From the NCBI RefSeq assembly GCF_028283705.1, contig NZ_JAPWKD010000022.1:247926-311925 (forward strand): a stretch of DNA of 64,000 nucleotides, in the 5' to 3' direction. The stretch is from Pantoea sp. GTDB taxonomy: Bacteria; Pseudomonadota; Gammaproteobacteria; Enterobacterales; Enterobacteriaceae. Each line of letters starts with the position of its first letter. Within the stretch, counting starts at the first letter, position 1. The translations under genes were made by a program, and so were the position numbers. Shown piece by piece: positions 25,553 to 34,923 of the stretch. The notes under the pieces were generated by a model that saw only the letters and a program-made list of their open reading frames with translations, was not told the origin of the DNA and made no database searches.

Positions 25553-26326
25553 TCAGCCGTAACGACCGGTAATGTAGTCTTCTGTCTGTTTTTGCGCGGG
25601 CTTGGTAAACAGCGTATCGGTATCGCTGAATTCAATCAGCTCACCCAGATACATAAACGCGGTGTGATCAGAACAACGCGCCGCCTGCTGCATGTTATGA
25701 GTTACGATCACCACGGTGTAGTCTTGCTTCAGCTCGGTGATCAGTTCTTCGATACGGCCGGTTGAAATCGGGTCCAGCGCCGAACAAGGCTCATCCAGCA
25801 GCAGCACTTCCGGGCGAATCGCAATGCCGCGTGCAATGCACAGACGTTGCTGCTGACCGCCGGAGAGACTGTAACCACTCTGATGCAGCTTGTCTTTGGT
25901 TTCATTCCACAGCGCTGCTTTGCTCAGCGCCCACTGCACGCGCTCATCCATATCAGCACGCGACAGCTTTTCAAACAGACGCACGCCAAAGGCGATGTTG
26001 TCATAAATCGACATCGGGAACGGCGTCGGCTTCTGGAACACCATGCCAACACGGGCGCGCAGCAGGGCGATATCCTGGCTCGATGCCAGAATGTTGTCGC
26101 CATCCAGCAGAATTTCACCTTCTGCACGCTGCTCCGGGTAGAGCGAGTACATTTTGTTGAAGGTACGCAGCAGGGTCGATTTACCGCAGCCCGACGGCCC
26201 GATAAATGCGGTGACCTGGTTTTTTGCGATGTCCAGATTGATATTTTTCAGCGCATGGAATTTCCCGTAATGGAAGTTCAGATTGCGCACCTGAATTTTG
26301 CCGGCAGAAGAAGTTGCCATACTCAT
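25553..26326 (-). CDS. pstB: Phosphate ABC transporter ATP-binding protein PstB
   Basis: The ATPase of the high-affinity phosphate importer, 257 residues. Walker A is GPSGCGKS, the Q-loop MVFQKPTPFPMS, the signature LSGGQQQRLCIARG, Walker B VLLLDEPCSALD and the H-loop IVTHNMQQA. The ATG at 26326 gives MSMATSSAGKIQVRNLNF as in E. coli; the frame extends 48 codons upstream into pstA's gap without similarity. Confidence 0.97.
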   Translation of the reverse strand: MSMATSSAGKIQVRNLNFHYGKFHALKNINLDIAKNQVTAFIGPSGCGKSTLLRTFNKMYSLYPEQRAEGEILLDGDNILASSQDIALLRARVGMVFQKPTPFPMSIYDNIAFGVRLFEKLSRADMDERVQWALSKAALWNETKDKLHQSGYSLSGGQQQRLCIARGIAIRPEVLLLDEPCSALDPISTGRIEELITELKQDYTVVIVTHNMQQAARCSDHTAFMYLGELIEFSDTDTLFTKPAQKQTEDYITGRYG

Positions 26327-26370
26327 TGCTCGTCTCTCATGTACCGCGCCGCCGAAGCCGCGCCGGGAAA

Positions 26371-27258
26371 TTAGTGTTTGCTCTTGGAGAAAATCACACG
26401 CGCCAGGATGTTCAGCAGCAACACGCACAGGGTAATGATCAGCACACCCGCCCACGCCAGACTCTGCCATTCCGCAAACGGGCTCATGGCGAATTTGAAG
26501 ATGGTCACCGGCAGGTTGGCGATCGGCTGCATCATGTCGGTGCTCCAGAACTGGTTCGACAGCGCAGTAAACAGCAGCGGTGCGGTTTCACCGGCAATAC
26601 GCGCAATCGCCAGCAGCACACCGGTCATAATGCCCGAGACTGACGCCTTCAGGGTGATAGCTGAAATCATCCTCCACTTCGGCGTACCCAGGGCATAAGC
26701 TGCCTCACGCATGCTGTCAGGCACCAGACGTAGCATGTTCTCGGTGGTGCGGATCACAATCGGGATCTGCAACAGCGCCAGCGCCACCACACCAGCCCAA
26801 CCGGAGAAGTGCTGCATCTGCGCCACCACAATGGTGTAAACGAACAGACCCACCACAATCGACGGTGCGGATAACAGGATGTCGTTAATAAAACGAATCA
26901 CTTCCGCCAGCCAGTGCTTGCGTCCATATTCCGCCAGGTAAATCCCCGCCATGATGCCCAGCGGCGTCCCGACGAAGGTTGACCAGAAAATCAATAAACC
27001 GCTACCGGCCAGGGCGTTCGCCAGACCACCACCAGCGGTATTGGGCGGCGGGGTCGATTCAGTAAACAGCGACCAGGATAAGCCATCGATACCGCGCGAA
27101 ACGGTAGTGAACAGAATCCACACCAGCCAGAACAGGCCAAACGCCATCGTCAGTAACGACAACGTCAGCGCAATTTTATTTTTGGTACTGCGCCATGCCT
27201 GCATTTTACGACGTGAGGCTTCCAGCTCGGCGCGCGCCTGCAATTCAATCGTTGTCAT
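26371..27258 (-). CDS. pstA: Phosphate ABC transporter permease PstA
   Basis: Inner-membrane permease of 295 residues with six helices. The ABC-2 coupling (EAA) segment is REAAYALGTPKWRMISAI. It pairs with PstC to form the phosphate channel. Its ATG overlaps the pstC stop by four bases. Confidence 0.96.
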   Translation of the reverse strand: MTTIELQARAELEASRRKMQAWRSTKNKIALTLSLLTMAFGLFWLVWILFTTVSRGIDGLSWSLFTESTPPPNTAGGGLANALAGSGLLIFWSTFVGTPLGIMAGIYLAEYGRKHWLAEVIRFINDILLSAPSIVVGLFVYTIVVAQMQHFSGWAGVVALALLQIPIVIRTTENMLRLVPDSMREAAYALGTPKWRMISAITLKASVSGIMTGVLLAIARIAGETAPLLFTALSNQFWSTDMMQPIANLPVTIFKFAMSPFAEWQSLAWAGVLIITLCVLLLNILARVIFSKSKH

Positions 27259-28217
27259 GAACGGGCTCCTTCACTCTTCGCCAGACGCAGGATCATCAGT
27301 TTGGAGATCGCCAGCACGATAAAGGTGATAACAAACAGGATCAGGCCCAGTTCCATCAGTGCCGCCACATGCACGCCGGATTCCGCTTCAGCGAATTCGT
27401 TCGCCAGCGCCGAGGTGATGCTGTTGCCTGGCATAAACAGCGAAGCGCTGTCGAGCTGGTAGGTGTTACCGATAATAAAGGTGACCGCCATGGTTTCACC
27501 CAAGGCACGACCCAGGCCGAGCATCACGCCACCGATAACCCCGTTTTTGGTGAACGGCAGCACGATGCGCCAGATCACTTCCCAGGTGGTGCAGCCGATA
27601 CCATAGGCTGACTCTTTCATCATCACCGGCGTCTGCTCAAACACATCACGCATCACCGAAGCGATGTAAGGGATGATCATAATAGCCAGAATCACACCTG
27701 CGGCGAGGATGCCGATGCCAAATGCCGGACCGGAAAACAGCGCGCCGACAATCGGGATATTCGACATGATGTCACCCACCGGCGTCTGGAAATATTGCGC
27801 AAACAGCGGTGCGAAAATAAACAGGCCCCACATGCCGTAAACGATACTGGGGATGGCCGCCAGCAGTTCAATCGCCGTACCAAGTGGACGACGCAGCCAG
27901 CCTGGTGCCAGTTCCGTCAGGAACAGGGCGATACCAAAGCTCACCGGAACGGCGATGATCAACGCAATCAGTGAGGTCACGACAGTGCCGTAAATCGGCA
28001 CCAGCGCACCAAATTCTTCATTAGGCGCATCCCAGGTTTTGGTCCACAGGAAGGAGAAGCCAAATTTCTGGATGCTGGGCCAGGAGGAGAAAATCAGGGA
28101 GACGATGATGCCACCCAGCAGCAACAACACAATCAGCGCGGAGAGTTTAACCAGCGCGCCGAAAATCATGTCACCTTGTTTGCCAGGGGCTTTAAACGTC
28201 GGCTTAGTGGCAGCCAT
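27255..28217 (-). CDS. pstC: Phosphate ABC transporter permease PstC
   Basis: Inner-membrane permease of 320 residues with six helices; E. coli has 319. The EAA loop reads KESAYGIGCTTWEVIWRIV. The ATG at 28217 starts MAATKPTFKAPGKQGDMIF; 23 further codons are open upstream but lie in the pstS-pstC gap. It overlaps pstA by four bases. Confidence 0.96.
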   Translation of the reverse strand: MAATKPTFKAPGKQGDMIFGALVKLSALIVLLLLGGIIVSLIFSSWPSIQKFGFSFLWTKTWDAPNEEFGALVPIYGTVVTSLIALIIAVPVSFGIALFLTELAPGWLRRPLGTAIELLAAIPSIVYGMWGLFIFAPLFAQYFQTPVGDIMSNIPIVGALFSGPAFGIGILAAGVILAIMIIPYIASVMRDVFEQTPVMMKESAYGIGCTTWEVIWRIVLPFTKNGVIGGVMLGLGRALGETMAVTFIIGNTYQLDSASLFMPGNSITSALANEFAEAESGVHVAALMELGLILFVITFIVLAISKLMILRLAKSEGARS

Positions 28218-28277
28218 AGAAGTCTCTGTTCTCAGGGAATGACAGGGCGACATGATCATCATGCCGCCCATTGGGTA

Positions 28278-28297
28278 GGCCAGCATTGCGGCTGGCC
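28278..28297 (-). other. Stem-loop between pstS and pstC
   Basis: GGCCAGC and GCTGGCC flank a six-base loop, 12 bases after the pstS stop. No U-run follows. A stem here could protect the pstS message and lower pstCAB expression relative to the binding protein. Confidence 0.5.
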
Positions 28298-28308
28298 AGG
28301 TCTATCAG

Positions 28309-29352
28309 TTATTCGAACAGCGCTTTGCCTGAACTGTCTTTGATGTTGGCTTTCCAGGCAGAACGGATCTGCGCGGTTACGCTGTCTGGCAGAGCGGCGT
28401 AATCCAGGCTGGTCGCCGTTTTAGAACCGTGTTTGTAAGCCCAGTCGAAGAACTTCAGCACTTCGCTACCTTTCTCAGCATTCGCCTGATCTTTGTAAAC
28501 CAGGATGAACGTGGTTGAGGAGATCGGCCATGCATCTGCGCCTTTCTGGAAAGTCAGGTCCTGAGCAAAGGTTTCGCTCCAGTTCGCGCCTTTCGCCGCG
28601 TTAGAGAAGCTGGTTTCGCTCGGCGATACCGCTTTACCATCAGCATCCATCAGTTTGGTATAGGTCAGATTGTTCTGCTTAGCATACGCATATTCTACGT
28701 AGCCAATTGAACCCGGCAGACGCTGAACGAATGCAGCCACGCCATCGTTACCTTTACCGCCCAGACCGGTCGGCCAGTTTACGGTGTTACCTTTACCGAT
28801 TTTGCTGTTCCACTCTTCGTTCACTTTAGACAGGTAGCTGGTGAACACGAAAGAAGTACCGGAACCATCAGCGCGGCGTACCACGTTGATGTTGGTGTCA
28901 GGCAGTTTCACGCCCGGGTTCAGCTTGGTAATTGCCGGATCGTTCCACTTTTTGATGTTACCCAGGTAGATGTCACCAACGGTTTTGCCGTCGAGGGTCA
29001 GCTGACCAGATTTAATACCAGGGATGTTAACTGCCAGTACCACGCCACCGATTACGGTCGGGAACTGGAACAGGCCATTTTTTTGCAGATCTTCATCTTT
29101 CATCGGCGCATCTGACGCACCGAAATCGACGGTTTTGGCGATGATTTGCTTCACGCCGCCTGAAGAACCAATACCCTGATAGTTGATTTTGCTACCGGTG
29201 GCTTGCTGGTATTCTGCTGCCCACTTGGCATAAACCGGTGCCGGGAACGTCCCGCCTGCGCCAGTCAGATCGGTTGCTGCAAAAGCAGAGACCGCGCTTA
29301 CTGCGAAGGTGGCGGCGAGGATTCGGGCTACGGTGCTACGCATCAGTGTCAT
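28309..29352 (-). CDS. pstS: Periplasmic phosphate-binding protein PstS
   Basis: A 347-residue secreted protein. The signal peptide covers about residues 1-25 (MRSTVARILAATFAVSAVSA, cut after AFA). The mature part has TGAGGTFPAP, YQGIGSSGGVKQII, VDFGASDAPM and RRADGSGTSFVF, which line the phosphate site. It delivers phosphate to PstCAB. It is the first gene of the operon, behind two Pho boxes. Confidence 0.97.
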   Translation of the reverse strand: MTLMRSTVARILAATFAVSAVSAFAATDLTGAGGTFPAPVYAKWAAEYQQATGSKINYQGIGSSGGVKQIIAKTVDFGASDAPMKDEDLQKNGLFQFPTVIGGVVLAVNIPGIKSGQLTLDGKTVGDIYLGNIKKWNDPAITKLNPGVKLPDTNINVVRRADGSGTSFVFTSYLSKVNEEWNSKIGKGNTVNWPTGLGGKGNDGVAAFVQRLPGSIGYVEYAYAKQNNLTYTKLMDADGKAVSPSETSFSNAAKGANWSETFAQDLTFQKGADAWPISSTTFILVYKDQANAEKGSEVLKFFDWAYKHGSKTATSLDYAALPDSVTAQIRSAWKANIKDSSGKALFE

Positions 29353-29431
29353 GTTCCCTCCAGGGGAGTTAAAAAAATCAGGCTCTATGCCATTTTAGTA
29401 GGAGTCATTGATTGCTGCTGGAGGGAAAATA

Positions 29432-29481
29432 GGACAGTTTGATTACAGTCAAATGTACGAAATATGACAGTTTTATGACAT
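29432..29481 (-). promoter_or_regulatory. Two PhoB boxes upstream of pstS
   Basis: On the - strand, ATGTCATAAAACTGTCAT lies at 29481-29464 and matches the Pho box (two CTGTCAT repeats spaced by AAAA) with one mismatch. A second, weaker box, ACTGTAATCAAACTGTCC, lies at 29449-29432, 32 bases or three turns away. Both are 80-130 bases before the pstS start. Confidence 0.85.
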
Positions 29482-29494
29482 CGTTTAAAAATGA

Positions 29495-29517
29495 AGCGGG
29501 ACCTGACAGGCCCCGCT
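29495..29517 (-). terminator. Terminator of glmS
   Basis: AGCGGG and CCCGCT arms with an inner CC/GG pair form a hairpin 12 bases downstream of the glmS stop. On the - strand it is followed by TCATTTTTAAA. Confidence 0.7.
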
Positions 29518-29528
29518 TTTCCTGCTGA

Positions 29529-31358
29529 TTATTCGACAGTAACTGATTTCGCCAGGTTACGTGGCTGATCAACATCAGTACCTTTAATCAACGCCACATG
29601 GTACGAAAGAAGTTGCAGCGGCACGGTATAGAAGATCGGCGCAATCACCTCTTCTACGTGCGGCAGTGAGATAATCTTCATGCCTTCGCTGTCGCTGAAA
29701 CCCGCATCCTGATCGGCGAACACGTACAGCAGACCACCGCGCGCACGCACCTCTTCAATATTAGACTTCAGCTTTTCCAGTAACTCATTGTTCGGTGCCA
29801 CCACAATCACTGGCATATCGGCATCAATCAGCGCCAGTGGCCCGTGCTTCAGCTCACCGGCAGCATAGGCTTCCGCGTGGATGTAGGAGATCTCTTTGAG
29901 CTTCAGTGCCCCTTCCATAGCAATCGGGTACTGATCGCCACGGCCAAGGAACAGGGCATGGTGTTTGTCAGAGAAACCTTCTGCCAGACTTTCGATCACC
30001 TTGTCCTGCGCCAGCATCTGCTCAATACGGCTCGGCAGCGCCTGCAACGCGTGCACAATGTCGTGCTCGGTGTCGGCAGACATACCGTGCAGACGACCCA
30101 GTTTCGCCACCAGCATCAACAATACCGTAAGCTGCGTGGTAAAGGCTTTGGTGGAAGCCACACCGATTTCGGTGCCCGCTTTGGTCATCAGCGCCAGATC
30201 GGATTCCCGCACCAGCGACGAACCCGCGACGTTACAGATCGCCAGCGAACCGAGGTAGCCTAGCTCTTTCGACAGACGCAGCGCGGCCAGCGTATCTGCC
30301 GTCTCACCTGACTGCGACAGCGTGATCAGCAGGCTGTTTTTACGTACGGCAGATTTGCGATAGCGGAATTCAGAAGCGATTTCGACATCACAGGGAATGT
30401 TGGCCAGCGATTCGAACCAGTAACGCGACACCATACCGGAGTTGTACGACGTACCGCAGGCGATAATCTGGATATGCTCAACTTTGCTCAGCAGGGTTTC
30501 AGCCTGCGGGCCCAGTTCACTGAGATCGACCTCACCGTGGCTGAAACGACCGGTTAAGGTGTTTTTGATCGCCATCGGCTGTTCATAAATCTCTTTCTGC
30601 ATGTAATGACGATACACGCCTTTGTCACCGGCATCGTACTGCACATTGGATTCGATCTCGGCGCGATTAACCGGTTTGCCACTGCGATCGACAATCGTCA
30701 CTTCGCGGCGAGTGATCTCAGCGATATCGCCCTCTTCCAGATAGATGAAGCGACGCGTCACTGGCAGCAATGCCAACTGATCAGAGGCGATAAAGTTTTC
30801 GCCCATGCCACGACCGACCACCAGCGGGCTACCGGAACGGGCAGCCACCAGCAGCGACGGATCGCGGCTGTCCATGATCACCATGCCATAAGCACCACGC
30901 AGCTGCGGAATGACCCGCAATACCACTTCACGCAGCGAACCGCCCTGCTTCTGCTCCCAGTGTACCAAATGCGCCACCACTTCGGTGTCGGTTTCTGAGG
31001 CAAACTGGTAGCCGCGTTCAATCAGTTGTGCACGCAGCGGCTCATGGTTCTCAATGATGCCGTTATGCACAATGATGATGTGCTCAGAAATATGCGGATG
31101 CGCATTCGCTTCTGAGGGTTCACCATGCGTTGCCCAGCGGGTGTGAGCGATACCGGTGCCACCAATCAACGGCTGTTCTTCCGCCGCCTCTGCCAGCTTC
31201 TGCACTTTGCCGAGACGACGCAGACGCGTCACATGGCCTTGGGCGTCAACGACGGCCAGACCAGCCGAATCGTAACCGCGATATTCGAGACGACGCAGAC
31301 CTTCCAGCAGAATCTCTGCAATGTCGCGCTGTGCTACTGCACCAACAATTCCACACAT
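29529..31358 (-). CDS. glmS: Glutamine--fructose-6-phosphate aminotransferase (isomerizing)
   Basis: A 609-residue enzyme making glucosamine 6-phosphate from fructose 6-phosphate and glutamine, the first step of UDP-GlcNAc synthesis. The N-terminal glutaminase starts MCGIVGAVAQRD (Cys after Met is the nucleophile), with RRLEYRGYDSAG and TRWATHGEPSE. Two SIS domains follow (IACGTSYNSGM; LSQSGETADT; FLGRGDQYPIAMEGALKLKE). The C-terminus ends NLAKSVTVE. It is downstream of glmU, as in E. coli, 144 bases apart. Confidence 0.98.
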   Translation of the reverse strand: MCGIVGAVAQRDIAEILLEGLRRLEYRGYDSAGLAVVDAQGHVTRLRRLGKVQKLAEAAEEQPLIGGTGIAHTRWATHGEPSEANAHPHISEHIIIVHNGIIENHEPLRAQLIERGYQFASETDTEVVAHLVHWEQKQGGSLREVVLRVIPQLRGAYGMVIMDSRDPSLLVAARSGSPLVVGRGMGENFIASDQLALLPVTRRFIYLEEGDIAEITRREVTIVDRSGKPVNRAEIESNVQYDAGDKGVYRHYMQKEIYEQPMAIKNTLTGRFSHGEVDLSELGPQAETLLSKVEHIQIIACGTSYNSGMVSRYWFESLANIPCDVEIASEFRYRKSAVRKNSLLITLSQSGETADTLAALRLSKELGYLGSLAICNVAGSSLVRESDLALMTKAGTEIGVASTKAFTTQLTVLLMLVAKLGRLHGMSADTEHDIVHALQALPSRIEQMLAQDKVIESLAEGFSDKHHALFLGRGDQYPIAMEGALKLKEISYIHAEAYAAGELKHGPLALIDADMPVIVVAPNNELLEKLKSNIEEVRARGGLLYVFADQDAGFSDSEGMKIISLPHVEEVIAPIFYTVPLQLLSYHVALIKGTDVDQPRNLAKSVTVE

Positions 31359-31502
31359 AATAGTTTCCTGACTTCATGGCTTTCGGCCATTGCGTTGTCA
31401 TCTGACCTGATATCCGGCATTGCCGGTTCCCCGAGCCTTGTAGAGAGTGGGGATAGAGTTATATTTACTGCTAACAGGCCGGTCTTTGCCGGCCATTAAA
31501 AA

Positions 31503-32873
31503 TTACTTTTTCTTCACCGGACGCTGCCAGCCTGCTTTCTGGTTCTGTTCTTTACGGTTATAAACCAGAACCGCAGCGGGAACGTCTTTCATCACCGTGG
31601 TGCCTGCGGCGATAGTCGCGCCACTGGCAATGGTCACCGGGGCAACCAGCTGTGTGTCGGAGCCAACAAAGACGTTATCGCCAATGATGGTTTTCGATTT
31701 GTTCGCGCCATCGTAATTGCAGGTGATGGTACCCGCACCGATATTCACATCCTCGCCAATCTCCGCATCACCCAGATAAGAGAGATGCCCGGCCTTCGAG
31801 CCTTTACCGAGGCTGGCTTTTTTCATTTCAACGAAGTTACCCACGTGCGCCTTCTCACCCAGCTCGCTGCCAGGACGCAGACGGGCAAACGGGCCGACGG
31901 TACAAGCCGCCGCCAGGCTGGCATCTTCGATCACCGAATACGCGCTGATTTCACAGTCATCGGCAATCACGCTGTTTTTGATGATGCAACCCGCCGCAAT
32001 TTTCACGCGATCGCCCAGCGTCACGTTACCTTCGATGATCACATTGGTATCGATTTCGACATCGCGCCCGTGTTGCAACGTACCGCGCAGATCAAAACGT
32101 GCCGGATCGCGCAACATGACGCCAGCCAGCAACAATCTCTCGGCCTGCTCAGTCTGATATGCACGCTCCAGCGCGGCCAGTTGCAGACGATTGTTCACAC
32201 CGTCGGTTTCGCTGATCCGCGCCGGATGGACCGCCTGCACGACACGACCTTCCTGATGCGCCATGGCAATAATGTCGGTGATATAAAACTCGCCCTGAGC
32301 ATTGTTGCTGTTCAGCTGAGAAAGCCAGCGTTTGAGATCGCCGCCGTTGGCAACCAGGATACCGGTGTTGATTTCCTGAATTTTCAGCTGTTCTGCCGAA
32401 GCATCTTTTTGTTCCACGATGCCGGTGATGGTGTCGTGTTCACGTACGATGCGACCATAACCGGTGGGATTGTCGAGAACTACCGTCAGTAGCCCAATGC
32501 CGCCAGCTGGTTTGGCGGCGCGCAGACGCTGCAAAGTTTCCTGCGAGATCAGCGGCACATCGCCGTACAACATCAGAATATCTTCGTCATCGGCGAAATA
32601 AGGAGCCGCCTGCTGCATCGCGTGCCCGGTTCCCAGCTGCTGTGCCTGAAGTACCCAGTTCAGGGTGTTCCCGGCAAGTTGCGCTTTGAGTTGATCACCG
32701 CCATGACCATATACCAGATGGATTTGCTGTGCGCCCAGCCCGGTGGCGGCGTCAATCACATGCTGAACCATCGGTTTTCCTGCCAGGGTATGCAGAACTT
32801 TGGGGAGATCGGAATACATACGGGTGCCCTTGCCAGCAGCAAGAATCACCACACTCATCGCAGTTGTAGACAT
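31503..32873 (-). CDS. glmU: Bifunctional GlcNAc-1-phosphate uridylyltransferase / glucosamine-1-phosphate acetyltransferase
   Basis: A 456-residue enzyme that acetylates glucosamine 1-phosphate and then forms UDP-GlcNAc for peptidoglycan and LPS. The N-terminal pyrophosphorylase has LAAGKGTRMYSDLPKVLH. The C-terminal left-handed beta-helix carries hexapeptide repeats (IEGNVTLGDRVKIAAG, VGNFVEMKKA, NYDGANKSKTIIGDN). The ATG at 32873 is properly spaced from AGGATG; one two codons upstream is too close to it. Confidence 0.97.
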   Translation of the reverse strand: MSTTAMSVVILAAGKGTRMYSDLPKVLHTLAGKPMVQHVIDAATGLGAQQIHLVYGHGGDQLKAQLAGNTLNWVLQAQQLGTGHAMQQAAPYFADDEDILMLYGDVPLISQETLQRLRAAKPAGGIGLLTVVLDNPTGYGRIVREHDTITGIVEQKDASAEQLKIQEINTGILVANGGDLKRWLSQLNSNNAQGEFYITDIIAMAHQEGRVVQAVHPARISETDGVNNRLQLAALERAYQTEQAERLLLAGVMLRDPARFDLRGTLQHGRDVEIDTNVIIEGNVTLGDRVKIAAGCIIKNSVIADDCEISAYSVIEDASLAAACTVGPFARLRPGSELGEKAHVGNFVEMKKASLGKGSKAGHLSYLGDAEIGEDVNIGAGTITCNYDGANKSKTIIGDNVFVGSDTQLVAPVTIASGATIAAGTTVMKDVPAAVLVYNRKEQNQKAGWQRPVKKK

Positions 32874-33000
32874 AACCATCCTGACTCTGTTTTAGCTTTC
32901 GAAAGTTTAAGGTTTACCCCTGAGATTACTACATTTTTCTCGGATCGAAATTAGAGGATGTCGCGGTGTGACGGAAATGTGCAGGCAGGACATTGCAGGG

Positions 33001-33032
33001 AAAAAAAATGCCAACCCAAAGGGCTGGCATTT
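33001..33032 (-). terminator. Terminator of the atp operon
   Basis: The stem AAATGCCAGCCC / GGGTTGGCATTT (one G-U pair on the - strand RNA) has a TTT loop and is followed by eight T. It lies 20 bases past the atpC stop. Confidence 0.92.
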
Positions 33033-33051
33033 CGTGACGCATAAAGCCTGA

Positions 33052-33471
33052 TTACATCGCTTTTTTGGTCAGCTCGATTACACGCAGTTTCGCGATAGCT
33101 TTCGCCAGTTCGGCAGAGGCCTGCGCATAGTCCACGTCACCGTGGCTGCTGCTCATGTGCTCTTCTGCTTTACGTTTCGCTTCCAGCGCGCGCGCCTCGT
33201 CCAGATCTTCACCGCGAATCGCAGTGTCGGCCAGCACGGTGGTGCTACTCGGCTGTACTTCCAGCACGCCGCCAGAGAGGTAGATGTACTCCTCTTCGCC
33301 GTGCTGTTTAACGATGCGAATCATACCAGGCTTGATGGCAGTCAGGAGCGGGGCGTGACCCGGGAAAATACCCAGTTCACCTTCGCTACCTGACACCTGG
33401 ATCTTCTGCACCAGACCGGAGAACATTTGTTGCTCCGCGCTGACCACATCCAGGTGATAAGTCATAGCCAT
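33052..33471 (-). CDS. atpC: ATP synthase F1 subunit epsilon
   Basis: A 139-residue central-stalk subunit that inhibits F1 ATPase. The N-terminal beta barrel (TYHLDVVSAEQQMFSG, GELGIFPGHAPLLT) is followed by the two-helix C-terminal domain. It is the last gene of the operon. Confidence 0.97.
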   Translation of the reverse strand: MAMTYHLDVVSAEQQMFSGLVQKIQVSGSEGELGIFPGHAPLLTAIKPGMIRIVKQHGEEEYIYLSGGVLEVQPSSTTVLADTAIRGEDLDEARALEAKRKAEEHMSSSHGDVDYAQASAELAKAIAKLRVIELTKKAM

Positions 33472-33495
33472 ATCATTCCTCCCGGGAAACCGAAA

Positions 33496-34893
33496 TTACA
33501 GTTTCTTCGCTTTTTCCACAGCTTCGTCGATCGCGCCAACCATGTAGAAAGCCTGCTCTGGCAGATGGTCGAATTCACCTTCCATGATGCCTTTGAAGCC
33601 ACGGATGGTGTCTTTCAGCGATACGTACTTACCTGGAGAACCGGTGAACACTTCAGCAACGAAGAACGGCTGAGACAGGAAGCGCTGAATCTTACGCGCA
33701 CGTGCCACCAGCAGTTTGTCGTCTTCAGACAGCTCGTCCATACCGAGGATGGCGATGATGTCTTTCAGTTCCTGGTAACGTTGCAGCAGTGACTGTACGC
33801 CACGCGCTACATCGTAGTGCTCCTGACCAACAACCAGCGGATCCAGCTGACGGCTGGTGGAATCCAGCGGGTCAACGGCCGGGTAGATACCCAGAGAAGC
33901 GATCTGACGGCTCAGGGTTACAGTTGAGTCCAGGTGGGCGAAGGTGGTCGCCGGAGACGGGTCAGTCAAGTCATCCGCAGGAACGTAAACAGCCTGTACG
34001 GAAGTGATTGAACCGGTCTTGGTGGAGGTAATACGCTCCTGCAACACACCCATCTCTTCAGCCAGAGTCGGCTGATAACCTACCGCTGAAGGCATACGAC
34101 CCAGCAGTGCAGAGACTTCTGTACCGGCCAGGGTGTAACGATAGATGTTGTCGATGAACAGCAGTACGTCACGGCCTTCATCACGGAATTTTTCCGCCAT
34201 GGTCAGACCGGTCAGTGCTACGCGCAGACGGTTACCCGGCGGCTCGTTCATCTGGCCATACACCAGCGCTACTTTATCGATAACGTTGGAGTCAGTCATT
34301 TCGTGGTAGAAGTCGTTACCCTCACGAGTACGCTCACCCACACCGGCAAATACCGAGTAACCTGAGTGCTCAGCCGCGATGTTACGGATCAGCTCCATCA
34401 TGTTTACGGTTTTACCTACACCCGCACCACCGAACAGACCGACTTTACCGCCCTTAGCGAAGGGACACATCAGGTCGATAACCTTGATGCCGGTTTCCAG
34501 CAGTTCCTGCGAGTTAGACTGTTCTTCATAAGAAGGTGCTGCACGGTGAATAGAGGAAACCTCTACTGCGCTGCCGTCTTCTTCTTTCAGGTCGCCTTTC
34601 ATGTCGATCGGCTCGCCCAGCACGTTCATGATACGGCCGAGGGTTGCTTTACCAACCGGTACCTGGATCGGTTTTTTCAGGTCGGTGACTTCCAGACCGC
34701 GCTTCAGGCCGTCAGAAGTACCCATGGCGATGGTACGAACCACGCCACCACCCAGCTGCTGCTGAACTTCCAGCACCAGACGAGCATCACCATTCTTAAC
34801 CTCAAGGGCGCTGTACACTTGCGGTACTGCGTCCTGAGGGAATTCGACGTCAACTACGGCGCCGATAATCTGGACAATCTTTCCAGCTGCCAT
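33496..34893 (-). CDS. atpD: ATP synthase F1 subunit beta
   Basis: The catalytic subunit, 465 residues. The P-loop is GGAGVGKT, followed by the catalytic glutamate in GERTREGNDFY and the DELSEDDK (DELSEED) lever. It is about five residues longer than E. coli AtpD because of an acidic insert near GDLKEEDGSAVEVSS (about residues 105-120). The ATG at 34893 gives MAAGKIVQIIGAVV; eight codons upstream are open but not conserved. Confidence 0.98.
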   Translation of the reverse strand: MAAGKIVQIIGAVVDVEFPQDAVPQVYSALEVKNGDARLVLEVQQQLGGGVVRTIAMGTSDGLKRGLEVTDLKKPIQVPVGKATLGRIMNVLGEPIDMKGDLKEEDGSAVEVSSIHRAAPSYEEQSNSQELLETGIKVIDLMCPFAKGGKVGLFGGAGVGKTVNMMELIRNIAAEHSGYSVFAGVGERTREGNDFYHEMTDSNVIDKVALVYGQMNEPPGNRLRVALTGLTMAEKFRDEGRDVLLFIDNIYRYTLAGTEVSALLGRMPSAVGYQPTLAEEMGVLQERITSTKTGSITSVQAVYVPADDLTDPSPATTFAHLDSTVTLSRQIASLGIYPAVDPLDSTSRQLDPLVVGQEHYDVARGVQSLLQRYQELKDIIAILGMDELSEDDKLLVARARKIQRFLSQPFFVAEVFTGSPGKYVSLKDTIRGFKGIMEGEFDHLPEQAFYMVGAIDEAVEKAKKL

Positions 34894-34923
34894 CTTGAAT
34901 CCTCTACCTAATTCCAAACCTGG

